Positions 17,154 through 29,835 of a stretch of 64,000 nt of DNA are shown here, in pieces. Position numbers and translations under genes: made by a program. This DNA is from Paraburkholderia phenoliruptrix. GTDB lineage: Bacteria > Pseudomonadota > Gammaproteobacteria > Burkholderiales > Burkholderiaceae. The DNA lies in NCBI RefSeq assembly GCF_902859825.1, contig NZ_CADIKB010000003.1, forward strand, positions 306,858-370,857, in the 5' to 3' direction. The notes under the pieces were generated by a model. That model did not search any database. It saw nothing but the letters and a program-made list of their open reading frames with translations, and had not been told where the DNA came from. Positions within the stretch are counted from its first letter, which is position 1, and every line of letters starts with the position of its first letter.

Positions 17154-17480
17154 GGTCGGTCCTCCAGCAGATCCGCGACGGGTCCTCATCTGTTGCACCT
17201 GTCGCACCATTTCCGGCACACGCACCGGCATTCAGGCGCTGGTGCTGAGGCGCATTGAGCTTCATGTGGCCGATACCGCGGCTCGCATCTACCCATTTCA
17301 CGCGATGCACGCGAAGCGGTATGTGTGTGGTCAACGCAAACAGTTCGCCAGTGATCTGGAATGCTAAGAATTGCACGGGGTTCGCCATGCAACTCGAACA
17401 CCGAACTGCCGCTATCGGTTACGGATACTATGTGCTGCCTGTGATGTAAGCAAATGCAACTCTGTTGGCAGCGCACGCGC
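17154..17480. other. 327-bp gap between two minus-strand genes
   Basis: Only short frames without ribosome sites or family resemblance are seen. It presumably holds the promoter of the CBS-BON gene. I found no FNR-type site or clear hairpin in it. Confidence 0.4.
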
Positions 17481-18854
17481 CTAACAGTGACCTGTCGTCG
17501 TCGTGACCGCCGACAGCAGATCGTCGGCATGCACCATTAGCTCGCGAACCCGGCACAGCGTCGGATACTGCTTCAGCAGAGCCCGCCATTTGGGCGATTC
17601 CAGCAGTTGCTGCCAGACCGGCTCGAGGTCGCTGGAATCGGCGTGGTGCTCGGCGGCTAGCGCGTTGGCGAACACGAGACTGGCCTCTGCCGACAACAGT
17701 TGCATGCGGCCAGCGGCACTGAGCAGACGCGGCGTCGCTTCTGCAGGCGCGGCGCAGCAATAGAGGACGGTTCCCGCAAGACGCGCTTCGTCGGTTCGCA
17801 GGGCGCGCAGCGAAGCGCCGTGCAAACTCACCGTGCCTTGCTGCGTGCGAAACGGATAGGCGGTGTTTGCGTCGGCGTGAGCGAGCAGTTCGAGGCCGCG
17901 CAAAAGACGCGGAAAGTCAGTTGAGGCCGCGTCCACGGAGGCTTTTGCCTCTACCAGCAGGCAGACGTCCCACGCGTTTTCTTTGGCCGTGTTGGCACGC
18001 CTGAGCAGCACCGCGTCCCACTCGGTTTTGGCGCGCTCGTGACTCGCAGGCAGCGCGGCGGGAACACGCATCGAGTTGACGACACGATACGATGCAAGCG
18101 CGCCCTCGGCTTCATTCAGTCGCTGCGCGAGTCGCTCGAGCGCCTCTGCGGCTAACGCTTCGACTTCGGCGCCGCGCTGTTTCGATGCAACGCCGTGAGC
18201 GAGCGCCGAGGCGCTTTGGGGACGAGGACCATGCCGGTCCCACAGCGACTGATATTCGCGCACGCGCGCATCGGACGCGAGGGTCACGAGACGCAGCAAA
18301 CGCGCCAGCTCCGCACTGTCGAGTAATTGCCTCACGGTGTGATCGAAGGAAAGCGGGCTCGTGGATTGCGCCACGGAAAGACGCTGCAGCACGGCATAAA
18401 AGTCGGGCCACGCTTCTGAGGCCGCGCTCGCATGCAGTAGGGCCAACGCCTCACGTTGCGGCCCCGGTGGCATGCGTTGCTGTTTCGCCGGATGAGCGAC
18501 GGCATTCACGGCGGCATGAATCGCCCGGCGGTCCCGCTCGGCATGCGCGGACAGCGACGCATACTCGCGCACCTCGGCCGCGCGATGGCGATACGCCATG
18601 GCCTGGAACACAGGGTCGCCTGATTCTTTGCGCATCGCTTCGCGGATCAGCTGCGCGAGCGCTGCAACGAACATTCCCTTTAGCGTTGGCTCGGGTGCTT
18701 CGCCGCGAGCCAACGCTTCGCGGGCCCGCTCGATGACGACCGCGAGCACTGTCGACGGACTGGCCCCGGGCGCCGGCGGAAATGCGCCGGCATCGGCTGG
18801 CAGGCGATAGCGCCGGGCGGCGCGCTTCAGCGTTTCATCGAGCGGGCCGAGCAC
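17481..18854 (-). CDS. Uncharacterised 457-residue protein with PD-(D/E)XK-like signature
   Basis: I recall similar Burkholderiaceae proteins carrying an unreliable DAHP-synthase label but know no function. The N-terminal half is helical and Ala/Arg-rich, with a basic, possibly nucleic-acid-binding character. Around residues 275-310 TEWDAVLL is followed, about 12 residues later, by a hydrophobic strand ending DVCLLVEAKAS. The D...ExK spacing after a strand is the usual core of PD-(D/E)XK nucleases. No signal peptide or membrane helix is seen. It starts 9 bp after the SDR gene's stop and may be co-transcribed with it. Confidence 0.8.
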   Translation of the reverse strand: MLGPLDETLKRAARRYRLPADAGAFPPAPGASPSTVLAVVIERAREALARGEAPEPTLKGMFVAALAQLIREAMRKESGDPVFQAMAYRHRAAEVREYASLSAHAERDRRAIHAAVNAVAHPAKQQRMPPGPQREALALLHASAASEAWPDFYAVLQRLSVAQSTSPLSFDHTVRQLLDSAELARLLRLVTLASDARVREYQSLWDRHGPRPQSASALAHGVASKQRGAEVEALAAEALERLAQRLNEAEGALASYRVVNSMRVPAALPASHERAKTEWDAVLLRRANTAKENAWDVCLLVEAKASVDAASTDFPRLLRGLELLAHADANTAYPFRTQQGTVSLHGASLRALRTDEARLAGTVLYCCAAPAEATPRLLSAAGRMQLLSAEASLVFANALAAEHHADSSDLEPVWQQLLESPKWRALLKQYPTLCRVRELMVHADDLLSAVTTTTGHC

Positions 18855-18863
18855 GCGTTGCCC

Positions 18864-19646
18864 TCATGCCTGTGGCGGTTGACCGTTGGAGGCGCTGAGG
18901 CCTCCGTCGACGGGAAGATTCACGCCGGTCACGAAACGCGCGTCGTCGCTCGCGAGAAACGCGATGACCGCTGCAATGTCGTCGGGCTCGGCTGCGCGAC
19001 CGAGCGGAATGCGCTCACGAAATTTGGCCATGAGTTTCTCGTCGCTCAACATGTCTTGCGTCAGGTCGGTCGCCGTGAGGCTCGGGCAGACCGCGTTGAC
19101 ACGCACGCCGTCGCGGCCGTGGTCGAGGGCCAGCGCGCGCGTGAAATTGGTGACCGCGCCCTTGGCCGCGTTGTAGAAGCTCATGCCCCAATCGCCGCCC
19201 AGTCCGGACACCGACGAAACATTCACAATGGAGCCGCGCGTCTGGATCAAATGGCGAATGGCCGCACGGCTGCAATAGAAAACGCCGTCGAGGTCGGTCG
19301 ACATGATCGCACGCCAGTCGTCGAGCGAGGCTTCGTCGATGCGGCCCGTCGGTGCAACGCCCGCGTTGTTCACGAGCACATCGAGATGACCGAAACGCGC
19401 GAGCGTTGCGTCCATAAGTTGCGCGGCCGCCTCGTAACTGGAGACGTCGCAAGGATGGACGAGCGTGCGCTCACCGTCCAGATCGCGCGCGACCCGCTCG
19501 AGCTTCTCGCGAGTGCGCCCGGCCAGCACGACAGATGCGCCTTCTGCCGCGAAGCGACGCGCCGTGCCTTCGCCGATACCCGAGCCGGCGCCTGTGACAA
19601 CGACTACTTTCGAGTGAAACCGGTTGCTGAGATTGGAGTCTTTCAT
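18864..19646 (-). CDS. Short-chain dehydrogenase/reductase
   Basis: This is a classical SDR of 260 residues: TGAGSGIG for dinucleotide binding, NNAGVAP, catalytic Ser in SSVSG, and YNAAK with the catalytic Tyr and Lys. The C-terminal TGVNLPVDGG is typical of the family. It oxidises or reduces an alcohol/ketone with NAD(P); the Arg after the first strand (LAGRTREKL) suggests NADP, weakly. It is divergent from a flavin reductase gene (about 160 bp between starts). The substrate cannot be told. Confidence 0.9.
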   Translation of the reverse strand: MKDSNLSNRFHSKVVVVTGAGSGIGEGTARRFAAEGASVVLAGRTREKLERVARDLDGERTLVHPCDVSSYEAAAQLMDATLARFGHLDVLVNNAGVAPTGRIDEASLDDWRAIMSTDLDGVFYCSRAAIRHLIQTRGSIVNVSSVSGLGGDWGMSFYNAAKGAVTNFTRALALDHGRDGVRVNAVCPSLTATDLTQDMLSDEKLMAKFRERIPLGRAAEPDDIAAVIAFLASDDARFVTGVNLPVDGGLSASNGQPPQA

Positions 19647-19805
19647 GATGAAGAGCCGAAAGTGATTTGAACCTGTCCGCGCCGCAAGTCCCGTTCCCGA
19701 CGAGTGCGTGGCGCGGCACGATCGGCGGCGCTATGATGAAACAGGCTTTGCGCCGACACAAGGATTCACGGCGGGATTCATGGCATGACTCACCCAGGAC
19801 TCACG

Positions 19806-20309
19806 ATGAGCAAGCGCATCGCAGATCTTTTCAGGCACCTGACGGCTGGCGTTTATGTGGTCGGCGTGGCGGACGGCGAACGCCGTAATGCGTTTACCGC
19901 CAGTTCGATCATGCAGGTTTCGTTCTCGCCGTTGCTCGTGGCGATCGCGATCGGCCCGGAGCACGAGTCGTACAAACTCCTGCGGAACGGTCGCGTGTTC
20001 GCCATTAATGTGTTGCGAGCGGACCAACAGCCGCTTGCGAAGCACTTCGGCACGCAGTCGGGGCGTAGCGTCGACAAACTCGCGACCGTACCGTGGCGAG
20101 CCGGCAAGACCGGAGCGCCACTCCTGCCCGATGCGCTCGCTCACTTCGAATGCGAGGTGGTGAACGAATTCGAGGCGGGAGACCACCGCCTGGTGACAGG
20201 CCGGGTCGTGGATGGCGCGATAGTGGACGCCCGTGGCGAGCCGCTGATCTACGCGCGAACCGGCAATCTCGACATGAGCGCGGAACTCTATCCGGACAAC
20301 TTCGGCTAG
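19806..20309 (+). CDS. Flavin reductase-like domain protein
   Basis: The protein matches the FMN-binding split-barrel flavin reductases (HpaC/RutF type): FRHLTAGVYVVGV, then NAFTASSIMQVSFSPLLVAI and KLLRNGRVFAINVL. These enzymes supply reduced flavin to two-component monooxygenases, or bind flavin in a small oxidoreductase. ATG 19806 is chosen because AGGA lies six bases upstream; ATG 19785 would add seven residues. No partner monooxygenase is adjacent. It faces the SDR gene across a shared promoter region. Confidence 0.85.
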   Translation: MSKRIADLFRHLTAGVYVVGVADGERRNAFTASSIMQVSFSPLLVAIAIGPEHESYKLLRNGRVFAINVLRADQQPLAKHFGTQSGRSVDKLATVPWRAGKTGAPLLPDALAHFECEVVNEFEAGDHRLVTGRVVDGAIVDARGEPLIYARTGNLDMSAELYPDNFG

Positions 20310-20350
20310 CTAAGCTTTTGCGCCGCGCGGGCTTGCGGCCCGGTCAGGTT

Positions 20351-20461
20351 TCACTTCGTGGGCTGGACGGGATCCAGTCCCGTCTTTTCGAGCACAGCCG
20401 ACGCCGCCGGCGTTTTCAGGTGAGAAATGAGCGCCGCCCACCTGCCGGTTCTTTTAGGTCG
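20351..20461 (-). pseudogene. 3' remnant of a ModA-like substrate-binding protein gene
   Basis: The reverse frame ending TGA at 20351 reads WAALISHLKTPAASAVLEKT, then GLDPVQPTK. This is the usual last helix of molybdate-type (ModA-like) periplasmic binding proteins (pattern FLKSPEAAAVLKAKGLDP). Upstream of about 20440 the resemblance ends, so only roughly 30 codons survive. It has no start or promoter of its own. Confidence 0.5.
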
Positions 20462-20607
20462 TGCTGAAACTGCTGTTGAACACGATTACCCATAAGAGCG
20501 ATGTCGGCGGCGTGGCTGAACTGTTCAAGGGCACGACGATGCGGCTGCTCTCAGCCGATGCGCCCTTGTCGCGCGACGACGCGCTTGGAATGATCCGTCC
20601 CGAATGA
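20461..20607 (+). CDS. Possible 48-residue protein or gene fragment
   Basis: A GTG frame just after a TAG stop encodes VLKLLLNTITHKSDVGG..., ending GMIRPE. Codon third positions are mostly G/C, as in real genes here. There is no convincing ribosome site and I do not recognise it. It may be the tail of a decayed gene, since the neighbouring remnant shows loss of DNA here. Confidence 0.25.
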   Translation: MLKLLLNTITHKSDVGGVAELFKGTTMRLLSADAPLSRDDALGMIRPE

Positions 20608-20611
20608 GGCG

Positions 20612-20653
20612 CATGCCCGCTCGCCCGTCTTGCTGATGGGCGGAGCGGGGCAT
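20612..20653. terminator. Imperfect hairpin after the aminotransferase gene
   Basis: CATGCCC-GCTC-GCCC pairs with GGGC-GGAGC-GGGGCATG around an 11-base loop, with one bulge. It lies 14 bp after the end of the minus-strand aminotransferase gene. No T-run follows. Confidence 0.5.
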
Positions 20654-20666
20654 GACTGTCGTCGCG

Positions 20667-21794
20667 CTAGACGATCCTCTCCAACGCCTTGGCCAACCTC
20701 GCCACCGCGCCGTCGATGTCATGCAGTTTGTCGAGGCCGAAAAGGCCGATGCGGAAAGTTTTGAAGTCCTCAGGTTCGTCGCATTCGAGCGGAACGCCAG
20801 GCGCAATCTGCAAGCCGGCATCGGCGAACTTCTTGCCGGTTCGTATGCCGTCGTCGTCCGTGTAGCTGACCACGACGCCGGGAGCCTGGAAACCTTCGGC
20901 CGCCACGCTTCTAAAGCCTTTTCCAGTCAATAGCGAGCGAACGCGCTTGCCGAGTTCGAGCTGCTCCAGTCTGACTTTGTCGAAGCCATATGATTCGGTT
21001 TCCTTAATGACGTCGCGCAATGTCGCGAGGCTGTCCGTGGGCATCGTGGCGTGGTAGGCAAAGCCGCCGTTCTCGTAGGCTTCCACGATCTGCAGCCATT
21101 TGCGAAGGTCGCAGGCGAAACTGGTGCTGGTCGTTGCGTCGATTCTTTCACGGGCGAGCGGGCTCAGCATGACCAGCGCGCAGCAGGGCGACGCACTCCA
21201 ACCCTTTTGCGGCGCACTGATCAGGACATCGACACCGGTGGCCTGCATGTCGACCCACACCGTGCCGGAGGCGATGCAATCCAGCACAAACATGCCGCCG
21301 ACGGCATGCACCGCGTCGGCCACTGCGCGCAAGTAGGCATCAGGCAGCATCATTCCGGATGCCGTTTCGACATGTGGCGCAAAAACCAGATCCGGCTTGT
21401 TTTCCCTGATCGCCGCGACCACTTCTTCGATCGGCGCCGGTGCATACGCGGCCTGCCTTCCAGCTTCTACCGGGCGCGCCTTCAATACAATGGATTCCGA
21501 CGGAATGCCACCCATGTCGAAAATCTGCGACCAGCGGAAGCTGAACCAGCCATTGCGGATCACGAGACACTTTCTGCCCGTCGCAAACTGACGGGCAACG
21601 GCTTCCATGCCGAAAGTGCCGCTGCCCGGCACGATAACGGCCGACTTCGCGTTGTAGACGGTTTTCAGTGCGCCGGAAATATCGCGTACGACTCCTTGAA
21701 AGAGTTGCGACATATGGTTGATCGAACGGTCGGTGTACACGACCGAATATTCGAGGAGTCCCTCGCGGTCGACATCAGGAAGTAAGCCTGGCAC
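20667..21794 (-). CDS. Class V PLP aminotransferase (alanine-glyoxylate type)
   Basis: This is a 375-residue fold-type I PLP enzyme: VPGSGTFGMEAVARQF for cofactor phosphate contact, FVLDCIASG with the Asp that pairs with the PLP ring, and SAPQKGWSAS with the Schiff-base Lys. It resembles the alanine-glyoxylate/serine-glyoxylate/2-aminoethylphosphonate aminotransferase group, most like the alanine-glyoxylate branch. It lies downstream of arcC on the same strand with a gap of 281 bp that holds no visible gene, and probably has its own promoter. A role in the distant phosphonate cluster cannot be excluded, but its sequence does not look like PhnW. Confidence 0.85.
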   Translation of the reverse strand: MPGLLPDVDREGLLEYSVVYTDRSINHMSQLFQGVVRDISGALKTVYNAKSAVIVPGSGTFGMEAVARQFATGRKCLVIRNGWFSFRWSQIFDMGGIPSESIVLKARPVEAGRQAAYAPAPIEEVVAAIRENKPDLVFAPHVETASGMMLPDAYLRAVADAVHAVGGMFVLDCIASGTVWVDMQATGVDVLISAPQKGWSASPCCALVMLSPLARERIDATTSTSFACDLRKWLQIVEAYENGGFAYHATMPTDSLATLRDVIKETESYGFDKVRLEQLELGKRVRSLLTGKGFRSVAAEGFQAPGVVVSYTDDDGIRTGKKFADAGLQIAPGVPLECDEPEDFKTFRIGLFGLDKLHDIDGAVARLAKALERIV

Positions 21795-22075
21795 ATCTGC
21801 CTCCGGAAATGGACGAATGTGTGAATCGAAAAGAGATTCTACCGAAAGGCGTCCGCCACCGCAGCGAATGCAGGGAGTTGTCCCGGGCAGGCGCCGCCAT
21901 GTCCGGTTCAGTGCTGAGCACTCCCAGGTTCAATATTGAAGCGCCGTCAGGCGCCGGGCGTTACGGGCGAGTTGCGAGGCGAACTGTCGAAGGTAAGCGC
22001 GCCGCGCAATTGACGCACCCGCTCTCGCATGCCAAGGGAAGGCAGAACAGTGCCGGGCGCGTCAGGGCGTAATCT

Positions 22076-22984
22076 TCAGGGTGTGATCTGCGTGCCGGCC
22101 GAGCCGCCTGCCATGGCCTCGATCTGTTCCAGTGAGCCGATCACGGCGCGCTGGCCCGTGCGCTCGACAAAATCACACGCAGCTTCGACCTTGGGGCCCA
22201 TCGAGCCGGCGGGAAATTCGAGCCGTCGCAGCGCGGCGGCCGAAGTCCTGCACAGCGCGTGTTCACGCGGCGTATGCCAGTCCACATAGACGGCCTCTAC
22301 ATCGGTCGCGATCAGCAGCAGGTCGGCGCCGAGCCTCGCGGCCAGTAGCGCGCTGCACAGGTCCTTGTCGATCACCGCTTCCACGCCGCTGCGCTTTTGC
22401 CCGTCCGGCCCGCGTAGCACGGGAATGCCGCCGCCTCCGGCTGCGATGACAATCGCGTCGTGCTCCAGCAGCCATTGAATCGGCTTCAGCGCCTCGATCG
22501 CCAGGGGTTTCGGCGACGCGACGACCCGCCTGTAGCCCGCTCCGTCCGGCGCGATCGACCAGCCGTGGCGCCTCGCGAGCGCTTCCGCTTGCGCCTGCGT
22601 ATACACCGGACCGATCGGCTTCGTGGGATGAGCGAAAGCCGGATCGTGGGCATCCACTTCCACACGCGTCAGCAATGTCGCTACCTGGCGCGTCGCCGGC
22701 AAAGCATTCGCCAGTTCCTGCTCGAGCAGGTAGCCGATCATGCCTTCCGACTCGGCGTCGAGCACGTCGAGCGGCGCTGTGTCTTGCGGATGTGCTGCGG
22801 CGGCCTGCATCGCAAGCAGCCCGACCTGCGGCCCATTGCCATGCGCGACGACCAGCTCGTTGCGGTCCGCGAGCTTGGAAATCTGGAGGGCGGCGCGGCG
22901 AACATTGGCGATCTGGCGCGCCATCGTCAGGGGCTCGCCTCGGCGAAGCAGTGCGTTGCCACCGAGCGCAATCAGCACGCGCAT
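22076..22984 (-). CDS. arcC: Carbamate kinase
   Basis: The start [20 protein letters not shown] and the motif [11 protein letters not shown] mark carbamate kinase. It makes ATP and carbamate from carbamoyl phosphate, the ATP-yielding last step of the arginine deiminase pathway in the cytoplasm. The 302-residue length is normal. [11 protein letters not shown] and the C-terminal [12 protein letters not shown] are also typical. It is the last gene of arcDABC, 9 bp after arcB. Confidence 0.95.
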   Translation of the reverse strand: MRVLIALGGNALLRRGEPLTMARQIANVRRAALQISKLADRNELVVAHGNGPQVGLLAMQAAAAHPQDTAPLDVLDAESEGMIGYLLEQELANALPATRQVATLLTRVEVDAHDPAFAHPTKPIGPVYTQAQAEALARRHGWSIAPDGAGYRRVVASPKPLAIEALKPIQWLLEHDAIVIAAGGGGIPVLRGPDGQKRSGVEAVIDKDLCSALLAARLGADLLLIATDVEAVYVDWHTPREHALCRTSAAALRRLEFPAGSMGPKVEAACDFVERTGQRAVIGSLEQIEAMAGGSAGTQITP

Positions 22985-22993
22985 CGGTACCGC

Positions 22994-23992
22994 CTAAGCA
23001 AGGGTGGCCACCAGCACGGCCTTGATCGTGTGCATGCGGTTTTCTGCCTGGGAGAAAACGATCGACGCGTTCGATTCGAACACTTCGTCGCTCACCTCGA
23101 GTTCGGACAGGTCGAAACGTTCGTGAATCATGCGCGCCGTTTCCGTCTCGAGGTTGTGATAGGCGGGCAGGCAATGCATGAAGCGTGTGCGCGGCTTGCC
23201 GGTCGCCTGCATCAGCCTCGCATTGGCCTGATAGGGCAGCAGTAGATCGATGCGTTGCCGCCATGTGTCGACGGGCTCGCCCATCGACACCCAAACGTCG
23301 GTATAGACGAAATCCGCGCCGCTCACGGCTTCATAAGGTTCGTCGGTGAGCGTGAGTCTCGCGCCGGTGCGTTCGGCGAGGTGGCGCATTTCTTCCACGA
23401 GTTCGTCGTGCGGCCACAATTCGCGCGGCGCCGCGATGCGCACATCCATGCCCATTTGCGCGCCGCCCACAAGGAGCGAGTTGCCCATATTGAAACGCGC
23501 ATCGCCGAGATAGCAGAACGACAGCTCATGCAGCGGCTTTTCGCCGAATTCCTGCATCGTCAGCAGATCGGCGAGCACCTGGGTAGGGTGAAATTCGTCT
23601 GTCAGGCCGTTCCAGACCGGCACGTGCGAATAGGCCGCGAGGTCTTCCACCACGCTTTGATGAAAGCCGCGGTATTCGATGCCGTCGTAGAGGCGTCCGA
23701 GCACGCGCGCGGTGTCCTTGAGCGACTCCTTGCGGCCGAGCTGCGAGCTCGAGGAATCGATGTACGTGACGTGCCCGCCCTGGTCGTGCACCGCGACCTC
23801 GAAGGCGCAGCGCGTGCGCGTCGAGGTCTTTTCGAAAATCAATGCGACGTTCTTGCCGCGCAGTCGTGGCACTTCGTTGCCCGCGTACTTCGCACGCTTG
23901 AGTTCCGCGGCCAGATCGAGCAGAAAACGGATGTCGCGCGGTGTGAAGTCCTGCATGTTCAGCAGGCTGCGGTTGCGTAGATTGAATGCCAT
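22994..23992 (-). CDS. arcB: Catabolic ornithine carbamoyltransferase
   Basis: The carbamoyl-phosphate site [15 protein letters not shown] and the ornithine-site FMHCLPAYH are present in a 332-residue protein. In this operon it runs in the phosphorolytic direction: citrulline plus phosphate gives ornithine and carbamoyl phosphate. The length and the start [20 protein letters not shown] fit the catabolic ArcB type, longer than anabolic ArgF. It lies between arcA (46 bp) and arcC (9 bp). The position, not sequence alone, decides the catabolic call. Confidence 0.93.
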   Translation of the reverse strand: MAFNLRNRSLLNMQDFTPRDIRFLLDLAAELKRAKYAGNEVPRLRGKNVALIFEKTSTRTRCAFEVAVHDQGGHVTYIDSSSSQLGRKESLKDTARVLGRLYDGIEYRGFHQSVVEDLAAYSHVPVWNGLTDEFHPTQVLADLLTMQEFGEKPLHELSFCYLGDARFNMGNSLLVGGAQMGMDVRIAAPRELWPHDELVEEMRHLAERTGARLTLTDEPYEAVSGADFVYTDVWVSMGEPVDTWRQRIDLLLPYQANARLMQATGKPRTRFMHCLPAYHNLETETARMIHERFDLSELEVSDEVFESNASIVFSQAENRMHTIKAVLVATLA

Positions 23993-24038
23993 GCGCGAAT
24001 TCTCCTGAGGTTAGCGGCGGTGTTACGCCTGTGGTGCG

Positions 24039-25256
24039 TCACACGGGGCCACGTTCGATGGGACAGGTCATGCAGTGGCCGCCGCCGCGCCCGCGGCCGA
24101 GTTCCGCACTCGGGATCGTGATGACTTCCACGCCGGCCTTGCGCAAAAGCGTGTTGGTGTACACATTGCGGTTATAAGCGGCCACGACGCCCGGTGCGAG
24201 TGCGATCACGTTGTTGCCGTCGTCCCATTGCTCGCGTTCGGACTCCCAGGCGTCTCCGCCGGTGGCCACCGTGCGCAGCTTCGCAATGCCGAGCGCCCTT
24301 GCCACGACCTCGAGAAAAGGGGCCTTTTCGAACCGCACGTCGAGTTCGCCGGGCAACCGGCCGGGGCGCAGACTCGTACAGCGGATCGCGTCGACGACTT
24401 CGGGGAAGATCGTCACCAGGTCGCGATCGCAGAACGTCAATACGGTGTCCAGATGCATTGCGCCGCGAGAGCGCGGAAGTTGCGCGGCGATCACCTGCTT
24501 GACCGATTCACGCGCGAGCAACGTACGCGCAAGTTGTGCAACGCCTTGCGGCGACGTTCGTTCGCCCATGCCGATCAGCACGACGTCGCGAGACAGCGGC
24601 ATTACATCGCCGCCTTCGAGCGTCGCTCCGCCGTGGTCCACGTCGGGACCGCCCCACCAGATGCGCACGCCGCCGCTAAAAAGCGGGTGGAACCGGTAGA
24701 TGGCGGCGGCGAGCAGCGTCTCCCCGCGCCTTGCCGGCCAGTACATGGAGCCGAGCACGAGGCCGTCGTTGATCCAGCAACTGCTGTCGCGGGTAAATAG
24801 CGTGTTCGGTAGCGGCGCGAGGATGAAGCCCGACGGCGGCGTGCATTGCGCGAGCAGCCCGTCTGGCTCGAAAGGCAGTTCGGCGCGCACGATTCCGCCG
24901 ATCAGCCGCTCGGCCAGCTCCGCGGCGGGTATCTGGTCGAGCCAGACTTTCAGTTGCAAGGCGAGTTCGGCATCCACGGCGCCGGCCGCCAGCTTTCGCG
25001 CCAGCACCCAATGCCGCGCTTCCCGCGAGTGCAGGATGTCGGCGAGCAGGTCGTGCATGTCGAATACCTCGACGCCGTGTTCCTGCATCGTGTTCACAAA
25101 TGCGTAGTGATCCGTCTTGGCCTGCGACACCCACAGCACGTCGTCGAACAGCAATTCGCGGCAATTTCCCGGTGTCAGCCGGGACTGCGCAAGACCTGGG
25201 CGGCACACCATCACCTTGCGCAGCGTGCCGATTTCCGAATAGACGCCGGGTGTCAT
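24039..25256 (-). CDS. arcA: Arginine deiminase
   Basis: The 405-residue enzyme converts arginine to citrulline and ammonia. Visible motifs: [15 protein letters not shown] near the start, FTRDSSCWI in the core, LDTVLTFCD, and the C-terminal [11 protein letters not shown] with the nucleophilic Cys. ATG 25256 is used; the upstream extension to 25337 overlaps the end of arcD and lacks family features. It is the second gene of arcDABC and is probably induced by oxygen limitation through the FNR-type site before arcD. Confidence 0.95.
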   Translation of the reverse strand: MTPGVYSEIGTLRKVMVCRPGLAQSRLTPGNCRELLFDDVLWVSQAKTDHYAFVNTMQEHGVEVFDMHDLLADILHSREARHWVLARKLAAGAVDAELALQLKVWLDQIPAAELAERLIGGIVRAELPFEPDGLLAQCTPPSGFILAPLPNTLFTRDSSCWINDGLVLGSMYWPARRGETLLAAAIYRFHPLFSGGVRIWWGGPDVDHGGATLEGGDVMPLSRDVVLIGMGERTSPQGVAQLARTLLARESVKQVIAAQLPRSRGAMHLDTVLTFCDRDLVTIFPEVVDAIRCTSLRPGRLPGELDVRFEKAPFLEVVARALGIAKLRTVATGGDAWESEREQWDDGNNVIALAPGVVAAYNRNVYTNTLLRKAGVEVITIPSAELGRGRGGGHCMTCPIERGPV

Positions 25257-25281
25257 TGTGGTTCTCCGGAAAGTCGGCGCA

Positions 25282-26763
25282 TCAGATAGCGAGCGCGCCG
25301 GTTGCGAGGAGCCACCCGGCAGTCGCGGCGAGCGCAACCAGTGCGACGAGGATGGCTATTTCGAACGGCTTGAACATTCGCGCGCCGCGCTCGCGTTTGG
25401 CCCAGCCGTACAGCAGCACGCCCGGTGCATACAGCAGTGCCGAGAGCAGCAGATATTTGGGCCCGGCCGCATACAGCAGCCAGCAGCAATAAACGGTTGC
25501 CGCGGCGCCGATCGCCATGTCGCGCGATCGCGCACCATCGGTTGGCGCGTAGCCTTCGCCACGCATCGCGATGCGCGTCGCGTACACCGCGGAGAACAGA
25601 TACGGCACGAGGATCATCGAGGTGGCGAGCGAGATCAGCGCCTGATAGGTCGCGTTGGAGACGAGCGTGATGACGAGGAACAGCTGCACCAGTCCATTTG
25701 TGACCCACAGCGCGTTAGCAGGTACGCCACGGCTGTTCGAACGGGCGAGGAACCTGGGCATCACGCCGCCGCTTGCCGGCGTGAAGAGCGTTTCGGCGGC
25801 GAGCAGCGTCCACGCGAGCAATGCCCCGCCCACCGACACCAGCAGACCGAGGCTGATGAGCACCGCGCCCCAGGCGCCGACCGCCTTTTGCAGTACGCCG
25901 GCCATCGACGGATTTTTCATCGCGGCGAGTTCGCCTTGCGAGACGATGCCGAGCGAGAGCAGAGAAACGGCCATCAGGAGAAGCAGAACGACGCTGAAAC
26001 CGAGCAGGGTTGCGCGCCCGACATCTTCGCGCCGCTGCGCGCGGGCCGAGAACACATTCGCCCCTTCGATACCGATGAACACCCACACCGTGATGAGCAT
26101 CGTGCTCCGGACCTGCGCAAACACACTGCCGAGCCTGGCATTGCCCCAGAAATCCTGCGCGATGACATGGCTCCGGAATGCCAACGCAGCGAGTGCGACG
26201 AACAGCAGGAGCGGGATGACCTTGGCGATCGTCGTGATGGCGTTCAGCACGGCTGCGCTGCGCACGCCGCGCAGAATCACCGCGTGCATGGTCCACAGCA
26301 CGATCGACGCTCCCAGCACCGCAGCACGCGTATTGCCGTCGCCGAATACAGGGAAGAAGTAGCCAAGCGTGCCGAATACGATCACCAGATAGCCGACGTT
26401 GCCGATCCACGCGCTGACCCAGTAGCCCCACGCCGAATTGAAGCCGACGAAGTCACCGGCGCTCGCCTGCGCGTAGGCGTAGATGCCGTTGTCGAGTTGC
26501 GGCTTGCGCGTAGTCAGCGTTTGGTAGACGAAGGCAAGCATCAGCATGCCCACGCCGGTGATCAGCCAGCCGATCAGCACCGCGGCGGCGCCCGCGCCCG
26601 AGGCCATGTTTTGCGGAAGGGAAAACACCCCGCTGCCGATCATCGAGCCGATGACGAGCGCCGTCAGCAAGCCGAGCCGCAGCGGTTTTGCCGCAACATG
26701 ACTTGGCTGCTCGGCCGGCTTGGGTACGGACGATGCCGGAAATGAATCGGCCAGATTTTTCAT
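25282..26763 (-). CDS. arcD: Arginine:ornithine antiporter (APC family)
   Basis: About 12-13 membrane helices with the APC start pattern [20 protein letters not shown], then [20 protein letters not shown] and [12 protein letters not shown], fit the basic amino-acid/polyamine antiporter branch. It exchanges external arginine for internal ornithine and feeds the deiminase pathway. ATG 26763 follows GAGGT at 5 bp; 26778 is an upstream alternative. It is the first gene of arcDABC (25 bp to arcA). An FNR-like site is centred about 66 bp upstream. Confidence 0.93.
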   Translation of the reverse strand: MKNLADSFPASSVPKPAEQPSHVAAKPLRLGLLTALVIGSMIGSGVFSLPQNMASGAGAAAVLIGWLITGVGMLMLAFVYQTLTTRKPQLDNGIYAYAQASAGDFVGFNSAWGYWVSAWIGNVGYLVIVFGTLGYFFPVFGDGNTRAAVLGASIVLWTMHAVILRGVRSAAVLNAITTIAKVIPLLLFVALAALAFRSHVIAQDFWGNARLGSVFAQVRSTMLITVWVFIGIEGANVFSARAQRREDVGRATLLGFSVVLLLLMAVSLLSLGIVSQGELAAMKNPSMAGVLQKAVGAWGAVLISLGLLVSVGGALLAWTLLAAETLFTPASGGVMPRFLARSNSRGVPANALWVTNGLVQLFLVITLVSNATYQALISLATSMILVPYLFSAVYATRIAMRGEGYAPTDGARSRDMAIGAAATVYCCWLLYAAGPKYLLLSALLYAPGVLLYGWAKRERGARMFKPFEIAILVALVALAATAGWLLATGALAI

Positions 26764-26822
26764 GACGGACCTCACCACTCGTGCGAATACGTCGATTAGC
26801 TCACCCGCGAGGGACGCTGGAG

Positions 26823-26836
26823 TTGATCTGGATCAT
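26823..26836. promoter_or_regulatory. FNR/Anr-type site upstream of arcDABC
   Basis: TTGATCTGGATCAT matches TTGAT-N4-ATCAA with one mismatch, the last base. Its centre lies about 66 bp before the arcD start, so a promoter with the site at -41.5 would leave a leader of about 25 nt. Anr control of arcDABC is well known in Pseudomonas. Confidence 0.75.
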
Positions 26837-26842
26837 CGGGCG

Positions 26843-29725
<2,883 letters not shown>

Positions 29726-29835
29726 GTCGTCTCTCCTCATCTGCTCGTTGAAGAAAACGGAAAACGGAGCGTGGCTGCCGCTGCCCGTCTATCGATTCAT
29801 TGTGGGCGGAGGGAGGCGGGACTCGTTGAGCTTGA

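Larger units (their letters stand above)
20310..20666. other. 357-bp gap holding gene remnants and a hairpin
   Basis: The stretch contains the 3' remnant of a solute-binding-protein gene, a 48-codon frame on the other strand and a terminator-like hairpin, listed separately. No complete known gene is present. Confidence 0.5.

Noticed and set aside
20667..21794. PhnW (AEP aminotransferase)
   Set aside because: Same fold type, but the N-terminal region lacks the PhnW-type start I would expect, and it lies 32 kb from the phosphonate cluster.
22994..23992. Anabolic argF
   Set aside because: Position between arcA and arcC and the longer N-terminus favour the catabolic ArcB.
25258..26745. 495-residue plus-strand frame across arcD
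   Set aside because: Charged low-complexity shadow; the opposite strand encodes a clear APC transporter.
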